This document shows positions 1-14,300 of a stretch of DNA of 64,000 bases, in pieces. A model generated the notes under the pieces. The model searched no databases, had not been told where the DNA came from, and saw nothing but the letters and a program-made list of their open reading frames with translations. Each line of letters opens with the position of its first letter. Positions within the stretch are counted from its first letter, which is position 1. A program made the translations under genes and the position numbers. The stretch is from Cardinalis cardinalis (lineage: Eukaryota > Chordata > Aves > Passeriformes > Cardinalidae): positions 5,967,257 through 6,031,256 of the forward strand of contig JACDOX010000027.1 in assembly GCA_014549065.1 (NCBI GenBank), in the 5' to 3' direction.

Positions 1-1479
1 CTAGATCCTTCAACCCTTGGCTTAGTTCGTTAATCCAGCTGATCCCAACCACATTGTCACGTTCCTTGATGCTTCTTGGCCATATTAGGGCATTAATGCT
101 GGTTGGCAGAGGGGTCTGACAAAACCCAGTGCTTGAGCAAGGCAAGTAGCAGAGAGCCAGACAGGAAACAGGCCTGTGAAATCAACAGCCTAAAGTTTCT
201 GTTATTTTAAGTTGCATGGTGGCACAGTGTGTTTGGAAAAGTAGGTGAGCATGGTTTGAAGGGAGTGCAAATGAGGGAGGGAGCAACGTGCTGGCAGTGG
301 GCTTCTCTCTGTGCTGAACCTCTGCAAGCACTAGGTGGCCTGCTTTTAAAGGAAATGGGGAATCCCATCCGTTTCTGTGTGAAAGAGAGGATGAAAAGTA
401 CAATTTGCGCAAGTTGTGCGTCTATTTTACACATCGTGCTAGTCATGCTAAAACTTCATCACCTCTGTAAAACACGAATCCTGTGTTGGAAGGGAGAGAC
501 NCCATCAGTGCTAGTGTTGGGTACCCTCAAAGACACCGAGGCCAGAGGAGAATGGAAGGTAAGAGATGCAGCTGACCTGCAAAGTGTGGGATTCAGACAC
601 AGAAACTGCATTTTGGCTGTGGTATTTAATGTCTTCTGGTGGGAAAGTCCTCCTAACAGTTGTAAGTTGTGTATCTCTCAAAGAATGAATCCTATTCTGG
701 ACCAATAAAAAGAGTCAGTGCAAAAGGAAAACTTTGATTTACCACAGGCTTGAACCACTAAATAAACAAAAGAAAAAAATCAGTTAATATTGAAAGCAAA
801 CAAAGCTTTGGTGAAATAGTAAGTGATTTAACAAATTTCAACAGCATCATTACACATATCTTATGCTCGCTGATACCTTACACATCAGAGTCACTCAGTG
901 CCAAAAACTAAGGTGCAACAGAATTTTAACATGGCATGCACCCTAAAAGCCTCATTTTTTTCTGTTTAATTTGGGAGATGGGAAACTGATGGCAGCAACA
1001 AGTTAGCCTGGAAGCTAGAATGGGAACATTCATGGATGGGTAAAATGTCATGTAACATCTTTTCAGCACTGTGATTCCTCCAGGCAAACCCCCTCTACCA
1101 ACCCAAAGGCAACCTGATGGTCAGATTCCCACAAAAAACAAACCAAGTAGATCNATAGAGGATAGTAGTCCTCTCTAAATTAAGAAAAAGTATTATTTCT
1201 TTCCACTCCCCCAGGGATTAGCCTGGATATCAGAAGCATTTAAACTGGGTATTAGCTAAACAGATGTAAAAGAATCACAAGGTTTTATGATTCAAGTTTT
1301 TCTCCATTTAATCCAGCAAGGGATAAAGTCTTTAATAAAACCCCAGATTGCCCAGCCAGCTAAGAAAACCAAGGACATTGAATCTTATTTTCAAAATATA
1401 TATGTTTTGAGAGGGGATTTATAAATAAACCATGATATATTTTTGATCCTGCAAGTAAATGATACAATAATTTAACTTC

Positions 1480-1725
1480 TATTTAAAAACTAGTGCTTCC
1501 ATCAAACCTTAATTGAGCTTAATCAGCCATTAACAGTAGTTTTTATTGACTGAGAAATAAATGGTGATTGATTGGCCTGACATAATTAATTGTTATTGTA
1601 GTTTTCAACAATTTAAGCTCATTTGCCCAGGCTACTCTTTCCACAAAGTTTGAAAGATTTAATTAATACTGCTGTCAATAATTTAAATAGGTTTAAGATT
1701 CTGGGAATTACAGAGTAATCATTTT
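1480..1725. promoter_or_regulatory. Candidate conserved non-coding block
   Basis: Dense TAATTA, ATTAATT and TTGATTGATTGG motifs, homeodomain and TALE/HOX-type sites, without simple repetition and without open frames. This texture is typical of developmental enhancers, but AT-rich DNA gives such motifs by chance, so the call is weak. Confidence 0.2.
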
Positions 1726-3529
1726 TATGGCCAAGTGGTCACAGAGAGATATATTGAAGTTTTAATTCTGAGAACATTTGATTTGTAAAGCAGTATATAC
1801 CTTCCTAAGACNACTCTGTGAAGGTTTTACACTGCAACTGTCAAGTTGATGCTGTTCATTACGTTTCAATGGAGCAGAGCTGGTACAGGTATTGTCCCCT
1901 CCATCTCTCCCTGTGTAGCTGCCTAGTTCCTTTATAAATTCTCTAGGNAGCATACTTGATTTTTTATTAATATATAAACTCATTCATTTATTTTCTTTTG
2001 ATGAGGTAAGGTAATAAATGAAAGATGTGAANTCAACTGGTGTCTGGAAAAATATTTTACAAGGCAGTCAATGCTGTTTGATGGTCTCCCTCCTTTTGAT
2101 CCAGAGCATTGCCCCTGTCCCTACATTTCCTCAGGTTTGTGGTCTGTGGAGTACAGAAGATGCTCAAAACACAATGGTGTGGAAGGTGAAAGCCCAAAAG
2201 AGAGGCACTGAGAGATGGAATGCCANAGCAGAATTATGTAAGGCTCATCTTCTTAGAAAGTCAGCATTGGAAAAAGAAAACTCACTTTATAACTTCCTGT
2301 TCTATTCAAGTGCGTGGGTTTTAATTTCAGGAAGGGGGTGCCCACACCCTCCAGGTAAGGCACTCTCCTCTAAACTGCTGCTCTGCCTTGGATGAGGAGT
2401 CAGTCCCACTGCTCCTCCCACCATTTACAGAAGCTGGTGAAGGAGAAAGAATAGCATGAAAACCTTACTATCAAGCTTTTAGTGCAGGTACTCTGAAGTG
2501 ACCCCTGAACCTACCTTAAAAAAGCAGCTTCCCCTTATGCCAAAAAACAAGCATGTTTTGGGAACAGCTTCAACTTCTTGAACATTTTATCCTTTTTATT
2601 CCCCTGAAAATAGCCCCCTAAGGTTTCTGATTGACTGTATTAATACTTTTAAGCAGGTTAGTTGGAAAACAAGTCATCNGGCATAAATCAGAAGAACATA
2701 CTCTTACACCACTTGCAGGTTCCTGTGTGACTTGACCTTCANAGTACTGATGGCTTCAACAATGGGTTGGAAACTCTGTGCCCAGGAAGTCTGAGCAAAG
2801 CTGTGCTCCCTCAGAGGGAGGGAAAACACACCAGGTTGAATTGTGACACCATTAGCAGATGATGATTATTATTATTGTTACAAGGGCCATGTGTTAGGAA
2901 TTCAGGGGTATTACATGTCTGATTCTAATTAATGAACTGCCCTACTCAGAGGATAGCCTGACTGCNAGGAGAACACATATCTGCTGTTACATTAATGTCA
3001 CTAACCAGCAGATGGATGATTTTTTTTTAAATGAAATTGAAGAAAGGAAATTGAACTTGGCAAAGTGTAATTGGGAAATGACAGTAGGTACCTGAGAAGG
3101 GCTGAAGCCTTTGAGCCATGGGAGATGCAAATAGCAGCAAAAGGGCAGAGGGGAGGAATGAGTTCAGAGTGGCAAGTGCAGGCACAGCTGTGCACTGCTG
3201 TCAGGGAAAGGAAATGGAAACTAAAGCTAGAGCAAGAAATCCTGCTGCCTCACTGAGGCATCTGCCACATCCCAGGATGTCCCATTTCATCACCATGACA
3301 TCTCTCATCTCTCCCTCTATAAAAAGAAAGATGCACTTCCGTGTAGATCCCCTCGGTTCTCATCTGAAGGAGGAGGAATNGGCCAGATGCTGCTTTCACT
3401 CATCTGCAAGCATTTGGCCAGGACAGAAGCTATTGCACCTGCCTTGTGTTTTGTCATGCTTTCAAGACAGATTCAATCCATGACATCTTACTATTGGATG
3501 GCTGGGGATGATTGAGGTTGTGACTCCAT

Positions 3530-3665
3530 TGACATATTTAATTTTGAAAAAGTATAATTATAAATATGATCAGAATGGCATTTGTGTAATTAGGAAAAAG
3601 TCTGCAATAAATCCAAAGGAAATGGGGCAAACACCTAATTAAATACAGGGCGATTCAGGCTAATG
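3530..3665. promoter_or_regulatory. Candidate conserved non-coding block
   Basis: TATAATTATAAA, GTGTAATTAGG and CACCTAATTAAAT sit together in non-repetitive sequence. Same weak reasoning as for the block near 1.5 kb. Confidence 0.15.
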
Positions 3666-5394
3666 CCATACTCTATATCTGCCTCCAGAATGGGCAGATT
3701 TTAATCTAAACACCAACTTTCAGGGGCCAGAATGGCATAATTTAAAAATAATTTTTGTTTCTCACTTTTTACCATGCTCACTCTTCCAATATTTTAATAT
3801 TAACATGAAATGTTAATACTGCACCAGTTTCCTTTTTGCCCTTGTATTTTATCATGCTATCCCCACTAAACCTTTTTAAATAACTTGCTACTATATTTTG
3901 TTTTAGACAAAACATCCATGCAGCCCTTTTTGATAAAATAACTCTGGGCAATAACTCTGTTAGATTTGCTTCAGCACTTGCAATTTCAATGCTTGCCTGT
4001 CTACAACTTTCTTTTTTTCGGATTTTNATTAATTTAGTGATAGGAATTAAAAGTTAGCACAGTTTCAGACTTCATCATCAGCTATTTAATGCCACTGAGA
4101 TGAAAGGATTGATTATATGCCACAAGTATTAACNTGTGGTATGAACAGTTAATTCATTTACCAAGCTTTTCTCAAAATTCTTAAAAACCTCCTTCAGTGC
4201 ATCTTCCAGGTTAAGGCTTATAATCCAACTACTTTTTTCACATTTTTTTTACTTCTTATCCACAGGAAACTGATTTATGGTCAAGATGAACTGTGGGAAG
4301 CCTACCGTACTGTGCTGTCTAGCTTCTAGAAGAAATTCTGGAGAGTTCCCAGNGTCCAAACACCATCACACTCCATCTCCTCATGTACTGCAGAATGCCA
4401 TCCCTAGTGGTGCCACCTACTTTACCCCGTGAGTTATTTCTCCTATTACAGTCTCTCCTTTATACCACAACTGAAATACAGGCTTCAATCCTAAGAGAAC
4501 TGTAAACATCTGGAATTCCTGGTGCATTAAAACCCCCCAGCACTGACCTGTAAGCTTTCTGGGTTGTCCACAAAATTGCCTCTCCAACGTATGATCATTC
4601 AGGACAATGGGATCCCAACCACAAGACAACTTCATANATGACAAGATTACAGCCTTCATGAACTGACTTAGCTTCCTACACACTATAATTTTCTTTCTGT
4701 ATATGCCACTGACTGTGGTTACTTTCACATCACGTCTTGTGCTAGGTACCAGCCTAGCAGCCCACTGACCTGCAACACGGCAGCTGATGCTTGCCTGCAG
4801 AATGGCCCTCTGGAGTCACCCCCCGTGAGTGTTTGTCAGGGCTGGTGCCAGCCCTTACTGCTGAGGAAAATGTGTTTGCTTCACTGCCACTTACTCTGGA
4901 AAAATGTGTGCTACTGAATGTTCTGTTTTAATGGCTGTTGTTACCACGGATGCACATGCAAATCTGTTTTTACACTTAATATGCTGTGTGGCAGCAAGAT
5001 CCAGCGGAGGATCCCTGCAAATGTAAACACCTACATGCACAGTGGCCTACTTACATCTGGGTTTGCACATAGCTGTGTAGAGCATGGATAAAAGCTGCAT
5101 TCAAAGCCCCTAATTTAAAACAGTTTTCAGGCAGTCCCTGGCAGACTGAGTAGAAGTGACGCTCGNTATTCAGTCATCCAAATTTTATGTAGTTTTGAGT
5201 TTTCTTTTAAATTCCAAAGTCTTAGATTGTGCCAAGGAGTTGCCATTGCATTGATTTCAATGGGGAATTCTGGTTTAGATTTGAGGACATTGGTAGCAGC
5301 CCACATTTTGAGTGGATAACATCTAAAATTCAGTGCCATGATGTTCCAACATTTCCAGTGATTTCTAGAAATAAAATAAATTCAAGGACTTATA

Positions 5395-8300
5395 TACATT
5401 GAATGCATTCTGTTTATTTGAGAAGGAAGATCTCATACGAGTGCCTGTTATGGAAGGCATCTCTTATCATGTACAATAAAATCAACCATTGCTTCCAGCA
5501 GAATACAAAAATACACATCTCAGTGACTTCCATACAATAATAAATATGTAATCATGCATCCAACAATAAAAAGGCACAGAAAACTGGTCACTTAGTAGTC
5601 ATAAAAATTACTAACTATATTAACAAAGCCACCCAAATTATCTGTACAAGGAAATGTAACAATATATTCCAAAGGTGAAAACACATAAAACATCTTTAAA
5701 ATAGTATATGCAATAAATACCTCAATTGTTTTTATATATTAAAAATAAAACTGTGCCATTGTAAACAGTATGTAAACAAACAAAATTCACTGTTCCTTAC
5801 CATTATTACAAGTAAATAAAGCCAAAAGTTACACCCCTGCTCTGTTAGATATACTTCATTGGCAAGTTTTGTCAGGCAGTTTAAAGTTTTACTCTTTTCT
5901 GCAGCAAACAGAGCCTGCTATGTGTGTAATTCTAAGTATTTAGAGCAATTGCTAAGCTTTAAAACTGACTGCCCAGGACATAGTAGGTCATCAAAGAGAA
6001 CTGGAACTAGGAAAAGCAATTCTTGCAGTGTTATNGACAGAAGTACTTTATTTTTTCTACATGTAATAGTGTGGGTAAAACTCAGCAGTTTACATAACAC
6101 TGCTCTCCTACAGGACTCGAGGGGGCCGTACAGAGGTGNTGAGCATCCCCATTCCCTTGGGTGGAGAAAGAGAGGCACTCAAAGGTTAACTACACTGCCC
6201 CCAGTCTTACACCAGCTCCACTGGCAGGAAACCAAAGGCAGAATCCAGACCTNCAGCCACTTCCTCCTCATTTCCTCAGCTATCACATGGCCTTGCAGAC
6301 AAACAAAGGTGTGTCCTGAACTCCAGCCCTGATTAGAATTGCAGAAAGCCAACCAACACGCAAAAGGAAAGGTGTCTGCTCGCTTGGGCNCCCCTCTGCC
6401 CCCACTGACAACCACGGAGCCTTGCCACCAAGTGTGGCAGGAGCACCACAGGAGCTTTTCCCCCACTAATCTTTGATCAGGACCACATAGACTGTGTATC
6501 CTTTGCAAGCCTACTGATTGCCTCAAATGTCTATTCTTTTGAGGTCTGTTTCTACAGCCAACAAACTCCTAGAAAGTTCAACCAAGGTGCAAACTTCCTG
6601 CCTTGTTAGCAAGAGGAAGGATAGAAATCTGAATATGATCCTTTCTTAAACGAAACTATAGGAAAAGACTCCTGGAAGTGGAGGGCATTTGCACAGATGT
6701 CTTCAGCAAGAGCCCTGTGAAGGAAGGTGTCTGCTATGTTATTTCTTAAGCTTTTGATAACCTTGACNTAACTACCTCATTTTACAAGTCCAGCTATCCC
6801 TGGGATGACTATCTATGATAAATATAAACTTACCTGTTCCCAACATATGTATTTCAAAGTGCACGACGGCTCTTATTTGAAAATGGTATTTTAGCCTTAG
6901 ATGAAGAAATTAGGATGCATCTACTTAGCTGTTTCACAGCCATATGGTTTTTTTACAGGAAGAATACACTTTGAGCATACGTAATTAAAAGATACCCTGG
7001 AAAGGGATTTAGGAAGCGCTGCATTATGGTATATTTCCTCCTTGTGCTATTAAAGAACTGTTCCTTCTGNCTCTAGACAAGTGATTCCTCTAATGTCAAG
7101 CAGTTGTCTGACTTGCCTTACCACTTAACATTTTTATAATTTTAATTGATCCATGGAATATAAAAAGTCATTCAACACACTGGCTCTGAAGATACTTCCA
7201 AGTCTTGATGAGAAGCTTAAAGCCACATACTTACTATGTAACATTTTTTTCCCCAATAAGGTACTTTTGGATAAGGTACTTCAAGTGTCTCATACCAGTT
7301 TTGCAGAGACTTGTGAGCTGCATGAGATCACTAGGTACAGAAAACAGACAGGACTACTTTTTATTTATCAATGAATACTTCTTCACATTCACCTGCCACA
7401 TTGCATTCCCTCTTTGTGAGAGAGGCATGAAAGGTGATCTCTTTGTAGATGATTCTGTATTAAATCTTACAAAAGTTATTTTAGAAGGTATTTTCTTAGA
7501 CATATTCAAGGACCAGATCAATGAAAAATTCTGTACAGTCTCTGAGGCATATACTCCCACCTGTGTTGTAGTTTGCAGGTTCCGTAGAAAAATCCAAATA
7601 GAAACTGCAGATTTCACATTGGGAAAAAATAAATACATTTCACTCATTAAAAAAACTATCACAGTAGGAAAATAGCCAGTAAACAAGAGATTCAGAGGGG
7701 TATAATCTTGGCCCCAGTGAGATCAATGGGAGTTTTGCCAAGGATTTCAAAAAAGCCAAAATTTCACCCAGAATCATAAACAATTCTTTAGCTGACAACA
7801 ATCATAAACATCCTGCCACCCCATTGTATAAGTTAAATATTAATAAGCATCTGTAAACATCCTGCAATTTATCTGATATAAAAAATACTATAATAAAAAC
7901 AATGCAGCATCTCAAGCACTGTATAGTTTTAAGTTTTTTTGGCTCTACACACAAGTTGGCATTGTTATATTGGCAAAACCAGGGTATGTATATACATCTC
8001 TATGTACAGGTGTGCTCTCACATAAATACTATGAACTAAGTACTACATATCTACACACATCCACACAAATACTGGCAAGAGAATGACATTCATAGGTATG
8101 GCATATAAAAGCCTACCTATGATCAATTTGAGGATCAATTTTATGTGAGGAGCATTTGCTCTCCAAGAAAATCANCTGTAAGCTTACATGTAAATGCTGT
8201 AAGTGAAATACAAGAACAATCTCCAAGGGGCCTAAAGTACTGTTTAAAGCACAGCATATGCCTAAGTCCCAAAAGATTTATATGACTTCAAAGATGAGGG

Positions 8301-11300
8301 ACTTTCTTGTGGAATGAACGGGAAGAAGGGGAAACAAAGGGCAGAAACTACTGAGTCCACATCAGATTTTACCTAAACCCATGCAAACCATGTTAGATGT
8401 TTTCATTTTCAATTGAATATAGGTTTGGATTGAGTGGAAATCACGTGTTTCAGCTCTTTGCTGCAAANTGCCATTTACACCCAAATATATGAGTTATGCA
8501 GAGAACAAGACAGTGTGCCATCTCTGCAATGCTTCCATGAGTAGTTCATGCATGCACTCATGCATGCAAGTGGACGTTACTACAGAATTAATGAACAGAT
8601 GTATTTGACTGGAATACCAGTGTAAGTCACAAGTCTGGCTAATGACAGAAACCACCCATGCTGGGCTGGGATCCTCTCAGAACCTTTGAAATACTTTTAG
8701 ATGAAATTTACCTTTCTTAAATGCCAGAATATACATTAATGCAATTCCATAGTGCTCAATATTTGAAGATACCTGCTCTAGACAGACAGATGTGACAGTG
8801 AGAAGTTCTGTTGATAGTGACTGATAGGTTTGCTGTCACCATGAATTAAGACAAGAAGCTGCTAATATTATATGACATTAAATTATTTGTGTGTGATGAC
8901 AGCAACAAAGAAGAGCCAGCGGGAAGGTGCAGAGATCAGGCCCCCTTCACCTTTCAGGAGCACCTCAACAGCTTGTACTCTTTATGTACAAATCCCATCT
9001 GTTGCATGTCTCATCTGCCACTGTGAATATCNCCTTGCCCTTTGATGATCCCATCGACATACAAGCATATTAAATTCCTAAGGTAACTGTCAGCTCTAGG
9101 GAGGTGCCTAAAAGAGTTTCAGCTCTTTTAGGATTCAAAGGATATGATGTAAAAAGGTGGCTAATAAAACAAATTATTTCAGGACAGGTTCACAATGCGC
9201 TTGATGTGCTCCTTGAGTGGGAAAAATGGTAATTTTTGTTGAATATGGACNACCATATTTTTCAAGGAACCCGATTTAAAGAGATACAAAACCAAGACAG
9301 AAAGTGCAGACACCACAAGTGACAGATGCCTGTAGAAAATCCTCTGGAATGTGGCTAGGCACAAAGTCCAAATGCCTGTTTCAATGTATAGACATGGCAT
9401 CTCGTGAGAGGACAGTGCTACTAGGAACCTTCCCAGTGAGAATCTGCATGCCTGTGTGCTCCTTGTAAACCTTCCTAAACTATCCAGCTAGAAAGTCCTG
9501 TATCCTTGAAATTGTCATTAAAAGCCTCCAGGCCCTACTGTTCAGCACACATGCTCTCCCCATCCCTGAAAAGCAAGACCAAGCAGCTTTGAATGGNTTT
9601 CCTGAATCTCCCCATTCACAAAATAATTGACCATGACTGCAAAGAGAATTAGTCCCAAACAGAGCTTACTTCAACTAACACCAGGAGAAAAACAGTGCTG
9701 TCTCTAACTCTTCCCCTGTTAATAACACTGTCAGGTTATTAATTAAACTGGTTTTTATCCAAACAATGCTTTAGTTTAAAAAATTTGGGACTTAAAATGC
9801 TATTCCCTTTAAAAAGTCNTGAAAGGGATTTGGGGCACTGTGGAGATATTTTTTTTTGGCTTTACACAGAGTTTCCATAATGAAAATAAACCATCCAGTT
9901 TTACTTTTAGTTAATTTCTTCCTGTTCCCACTTTCCAGTTCACACACTCTTGTCTACCTGGATCAAACACAGCTCCCTAAAATAGTTGCTTCCAATGAAT
10001 TTGGAAAAAGACAGTTGCAAATGACTTAAAATTTTGTAACACATTGCATTTATACTCAGTAGCTTTTCAATCCTAACACTAGTCTTTGAATAATACTACA
10101 AACTGTATTTTTCCAAAGTATTTGTTCCACAGAATAAAATACTCACTGGCCATTTGGATATTGTCCTACTAATAGCTACCAGAATGTTTAGTATTTTCAA
10201 TGTCTTACGCAGCTNGTAGAGTTAGCCAAGACACTTCTCTTTCCAACGGCACTCTGGTAGCTCGTGTTAATTGTTAGATAGATCTTCCAGCAGGGACTGT
10301 AAAAATACAACTGAAAAGATTTTAGTCCACCATTGCTATGCTAAGCTTTGGAGNCTGAAGCCTTGGTGCATTTTTCTCTCCTCAAGCACCCCACAACTTC
10401 TTCCTGGCCTGCCTGTCCAGCTCTTCTGAACAGAAACCACGGAGAGACCTGAAAGGGTCTCATCTTGCCAGAAGCTGGGAGCCCATCCAGACACAGGAGC
10501 TGGGAAGCAATGTAAAAACATTAATACAGGCATGANTGGTGTTAAACATAAATGAGGCACCAGCTTCTTCTGCCCCACTAATATACAAGCAATAGCTTAT
10601 AGGAACTCAAAATCCCATCAGAGAGCTCATCAAGTTTTTGTCAACTGGGAAACAAGTCTTTAATTATTTAAAACAGATGTTTGTAATTCTACCATGTGCC
10701 CATATGAATTTTCTGTTGAGTGTTCTGAAGGTGATAGGTCTTTAACCACTACAGCTAAATTGATTAAAAATTGTCCAGGAATACTCTTGGGTATGTATTC
10801 ATCAGCATTTTGCATCTTTGCAGAAGTGTTAACAAAAAAAAAATGCTAATATTTTTTAATTTACATATGACAAGGGGATGATGTTTTAAGATTAATTCTA
10901 TGCACTGAAAAAAACCACAAACCTTTCAAAAAANTTTTTTTCAGTTAAAGTATTGAGGGTGATCACTATTAAGCCTACAGAAGTTGCTATGAATTTTGGT
11001 ATTAGCTCCACCTGGCTACAGAAATAGTCCTCTCAAGGTCTCCAGATATCTTCCAAATGGATTATCATTTCTGAGAAACACACTGGTCTTCTGTATGGCA
11101 GAAACAAACATTTCAAGTACGTAAGCTAACACTTAACAGAGCTATGAAATGCAAATTCTACTAATGCAACAGTAGTAGAAAACAACTAGAAAATTTTTTT
11201 TCTTTTTGTGAAAAAGATCCATTCCACATTATACTCTAGATATAAATTCAGAAATTTATACAACCAGTAAAGATTTTATATTGATAATTACCAAATGATG

Positions 11301-14300
11301 CTTTATCAATCCTGCTGATGCTAATATTCATCTCTGAAGAGAAAGCAGAGATATTTTCAGTCCTCTCCAAAGCTTAAATCCTGTCCAAACTCCTCAGCTT
11401 CCTCAAGTTATCAAAAACTTGTTCCTTAAGACAGCAATACAGTCACGTACAGTTCTTGCAAACATTAAATCCTCGCAGTTAGAATAAGAGGCATCAAACC
11501 TTGATGATATGAAAATCATAGCACAAAACATACAATCCATGAAAACAGAATAAAAAATACAGGACAGCCTGTGTTATAAATGTATACAGGATACTGCAGT
11601 TGAGAGGTACTTAAGTTATTGGGGTGAAAAAATAAATTTAAAATTACTTCTTTAATTTTATTTTCTGTGGCTCTCACTTACTCATACAAGTGACAAGATG
11701 ATTTTCTGGTTGTAAGCTAAACAAATTGCTCCAGCTCAGTTATCCTCAAAGAGATACATTCCTTGTGACTTTACCTTTCACAAAGACTTTTTGCACTGCT
11801 AATTATTACTTACCAGAACTGNTGAACTCATAGGCAAGAACTTAATGTTTAGGGGCACACAGAGAGCACTGCAGAAATAGCTGTAAACACTACTAATGCA
11901 ATCATTAGCCAGAAGCATCAAGCAAAATGGAATCACCATGGGGGGGTTTTGTCTTGCAAGTACATTATTACAACTGTTTTTAAAGTAGGACTATGGAACA
12001 TCCTCTCATATTTGCTTTAATATTATTTTTCCATTTCATCTGAAAAAGGTCTCCTGCCAGTGTTCCTGAAATGAAACCACATGCATTGAAAAACACTGAT
12101 AATTTTTACCCTTGAAGTAATGTTCATTATCAAGGCTTTATGAAATTTTCATTAATAGCATGAGCAAGTTCAACTAAAAAATTAAAATTGGCAGGCTATC
12201 TATTTCTCTACAAAAAGCATGGGAAAATGTAAAATGGACATTCATGAAAAAAAATATCAACACCTCTCCTTTGAATTACAGTGATGCAGAATTGCAGTAT
12301 TAATTATTTTGGGCAGGGATAGAGAGACAAAGATGATTTTTACTTATTATTTACAGGACCAAGCATGTTAATTCCAGTCCCAAAACAANAAATACTGGAA
12401 TGAAATAGTCTGGGAGGGTTTTTGATCATATGCTTTGCACTTTACTGTTCTTCCAAGTTCAAAGCATTTTTTTTGAAAGAAAGAGACACTCAGGAGAATA
12501 GTGTTTTAAGGGGAGAGACATTAAAATGTATCAAAGAAAATTTTCCCTTGCCATCTTATTAAAAAAAATTGATTTTTGAGTCTTCTTTTCTTTGAATTAT
12601 TGCAAAACATCCCCAGCACCTAAAACCATGANTTGGCTTGATTTCATTCAGTTTCTAAAAAGAGGTCATGAGGCTTTATAAAGGCAAAACTTGCATGATC
12701 TAAATCAGAGGTTGCTACAGCAATCAAATACAGTGCACTGAGAAAATCCTATTTGAAAATGACAAAACAGCAACTTATATTTAGCAACCTGCTGCAATTT
12801 CAAAACATGCAGCTCCTGTGTTCCTCTCTCTGAGGTGTAGAGCTTTTCAACTATACNAATACCAGCCACTACAAAAAAAATGCAGATTACTCTGCACTCC
12901 CTTCAGGCTTTAATGTATACTGACCATAGAAATCGCATGTATTTGACCGAGGAGGAAAAATTTAATCCAGTAAACTTTGTATAGGGATTGTCTTGATAAA
13001 TCTAGCATNCTGAATCAGGCTCCACAGGATCTTGTTTTCTAAAAAGCTAACTGCTTTTAGGGATGTGTTTACCTTGGTTTTGTTGAGATATTGGGATGTG
13101 TGCTTTGAAGCCCTTTTTACAGTAGGATTAAATTAGGGAGAATATGGTTCATTAAAAAAATGTACTTAGTTCTAGGAGCTGGGACTTTTACAGCAGTAAG
13201 GAAAAAGCCCCAAATATTTACAATAACCATGAGAGAGTAACGCTGTGTTCAGGTCTTCAAAAAAGCCACATCACTTAAACACAGTTACAACCCACGAGCT
13301 CCAGAGAGAANCCCTGTAAAAATATTTTGAGCCTCCTTGTCAGATGCATTTGCACTTCATAGCCAACACTCGTCTAAGGCATAGAGTTGCATAAAATTTG
13401 CTCTCCTGGGCATCTAATAAATACAGCATAAATGAGATTTACAGTTTTGTTTTTTCCTATTCACATATTTTAAAAAACTGCTCAGGACAATCAAAGTTAA
13501 ATTCTTTGGTGGTCATTTAGAAGAATGAACATTGATCAGTTGTCCTATACTGAGGTAATTTGAGGAGTGCCGTAAGAAAGCTGTGTTACAAACAAAATTT
13601 TCCCATTTTCCCTGCCCAAAAGCACCTCCCATTTTTTAATATACTCAGCATAGACCTCTACAGTGACTTGAAGAGATCTGGTTCCATAGTCCATCTTAAT
13701 GCATTACATACAGCAAGGCGGAGAGCTGTAAAGACATTGTATCTTACAATCAGGAAAGCAAAGAAAGTTCTGCTATGTATTAAATCCTTGAATAGACCAG
13801 TTGATTACCTATGTTGTCTACTGTAATGTCAATATGCTAAAATGCTGCCACATGTTAAAATACAGTGTAGCTTATGGAGAACCAAAGAGAAAAGGAAATA
13901 AAGCTTACAAAGACTTTGCAGATGTCACCTGAACGTCATTAAAGGGGTGAATGTCAAGTACATTAAAATAAAACCAAAACTAACAAACTTTCCATTCTTT
14001 GCCTAACTTTCCATTTTTTATATGCTTTTCTTACAACAGCCTGAAAGTNGTATCATTTGGCAAATGCATTTTGTTTTTTATGCAAAACCTAACAGAAAAT
14101 AGCCTTTTACTTTTGTTTGTTTACCAGAATAATCATTATGTCCACAGAACTACCAGAGTGGTGCCTGTTGAACCTACAGCAGCAAGAAGACAAAGAACTA
14201 CAATAAGATAAAAATTAGGCCTGCTTTGATTATTTTGATTTTTTTCTCCAATAAAACAATGAATATAATAGATTTTACTTTCCAAGGGATGAGTCCCATC

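Larger units (their letters stand above)
1..5390. other. Non-genic DNA downstream of DGKH
   Basis: No exon with matching splice sites, no repeat family and no RNA gene seen. Open frames (such as 229-708 plus and 4417-4728 minus) show no family resemblance. In mammals AKAP11 follows DGKH in the same direction; no part of it was recognised here. Confidence 0.5.

Noticed and set aside
229..708. 159-codon plus-strand open frame
   Set aside because: No family resemblance, contains an N, low-complexity free but with no splice or Kozak support.
5360..5820. Many AATAAA strings on the plus strand, suggesting the 3' end of a plus-strand gene
   Set aside because: No plus-strand coding exon precedes them; they are better explained as the complement of a T-rich minus-strand 3'-UTR end.
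7205..7675. 156-codon plus-strand open frame
   Set aside because: No domain, no splice or promoter context, and it lies antisense in the proposed DGKH 3'-UTR; AT-rich DNA gives such frames by chance.
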